A stretch of DNA of 6,731 nt from Gammaproteobacteria bacterium (GTDB lineage: Bacteria; Pseudomonadota; Gammaproteobacteria; Enterobacterales; Psychrobiaceae). The notes beneath the pieces were generated by a model, which was given only the letters and a program-made list of their open reading frames with translations, made no database searches and was not told the origin of the DNA. Below, piece by piece: positions 6,334-6,731 of this stretch. Made by a program: the position numbers and the translations under genes. The stretch is taken from assembly GCA_013214885.1 (NCBI GenBank), contig JABSRS010000194.1, positions 1 through 6,731 on the forward strand. Reading direction: 5' to 3'. Position 1 is the first letter of the stretch, and every line of letters starts with the position of its first letter.

Positions 6334-6731
6334 ATGAAAAAATCATTGATATATTGCAGTGTTTTTTACTGCCTTACTACATTATCTAATCAAGCCATTG
6401 CCAGCGAAGAAACAGAAGTGATCACTGTTAAGGGGACTCGGACAGCACTTTATGATTCTCGAGATGTTAATGTCGCCGCCTTCGGGATAAAAGACCCATT
6501 AACATTACCGCTCTCTATTCAATCATTCTCACAAGAGCTGATGGATACTCAACGAGCTCGTACATTAATCGGTGTTTTAAATAATGATGCCGCGGTGCAA
6601 AATAGTTCAGTCGGTAATATTTTTGATTTTGTAAGTTTGCGTGGATTTCAACTGGACTGGACTAATGGCTTACGTCGTGATGGCTTAGCACTTGCTCCTT
6701 TTCAGGAACCAGCGCTGGAAAATATACAGCG
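6334..6731 (+). CDS. TonB-dependent siderophore/metallophore-type receptor (N-terminal 132 codons; continues beyond window)
   Basis: Outer-membrane receptor of the siderophore-receptor type, cut by the right edge. A signal peptide covers about residues 1-23 (MKKSL, hydrophobic core, NQAIA before SEE). The TonB box is EVITVKG just after it. The plug follows: LPLSIQSFSQELMD, then a VLNNDAAVQNSS segment, then LRGFQLDWTNGLRRDGL, a variant of the RGF...N...RDG pattern of this receptor class. The frame ends at the point where an ERIEVLKGP-like motif would be expected. It differs from the preceding receptor in signal, TonB box and plug, so the two are not a recent duplication. Tandem Zur-like operators directly upstream predict zinc-repressed expression and a role in zinc or zinc-metallophore uptake, comparable in logic to Zur-regulated ZnuD or the pseudopaline receptor CntO. 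That assignment rests on the operator, not on the protein fragment, so I give no gene symbol. Confidence 0.9.
   Translation, partial: MKKSLIYCSVFYCLTTLSNQAIASEETEVITVKGTRTALYDSRDVNVAAFGIKDPLTLPLSIQSFSQELMDTQRARTLIGVLNNDAAVQNSSVGNIFDFVSLRGFQLDWTNGLRRDGLALAPFQEPALENIQ

Noticed and set aside
6334..6731. Tandem duplication of the first TonB receptor
   Set aside because: Signal peptide, TonB box and plug residues differ markedly between the two proteins; they belong to different receptor subclasses.
1..6731. CRISPR array, tRNA, insertion sequence or phage remnant
   Set aside because: No regularly spaced repeats of the right length, no cloverleaf-like segment, and no transposase or integrase coding was seen on either strand.

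Overview
The window looks like chromosomal DNA from a marine gammaproteobacterium, probably of the Alteromonadales (Colwellia, Thalassotalea, Pseudoalteromonas or Shewanella type). This is inferred from the low-to-moderate GC, AT-rich intergenic DNA, the Vibrio/Alteromonadales-type secreted collagenase, and a TonB-dependent receptor whose plug resembles those expanded in this order. No genus can be assigned from the sequence alone.

Layout: (1) 1-2688, minus strand: a large secreted M9 collagenase whose C-terminus runs off the left edge. It has a signal peptide, a His-rich N-terminal stretch, an activator region, a zinc-peptidase domain with HEYVH, an acidic linker, and two pre-peptidase C-terminal (PPC) domains, the second cut by the edge. 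(2) 2689-3335: a 647-bp divergent intergenic region holding two outward-facing promoters built from the same short modules, three copies of TGTATACAA, a 19-bp palindrome and leader hairpins. I see no convincing gene in it. (3) 3336-6044, plus strand: a complete 902-residue TonB-dependent outer-membrane receptor starting at GTG. (4) 6045-6333: a strong intrinsic terminator, then a cluster of palindromes that closely match the gammaproteobacterial Zur (zinc repressor) operator. (5) 6334-6731, plus strand: the first 132 codons of a second, siderophore-type TonB-dependent receptor.

How the parts may work together: the collagenase and the first receptor are divergent, and their promoter regions share sequence modules. 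This suggests a co-regulated set that digests collagen or gelatin outside the cell and takes up a product through the outer membrane. The second receptor is a separate transcription unit. Its operator predicts that it is switched on by zinc starvation and imports zinc or a zinc-metallophore complex rather than ferric siderophore. Both functional links are inferences from DNA motifs and gene order. No exotic or wholly unknown system is evident; the regulatory DNA is the most interesting part.
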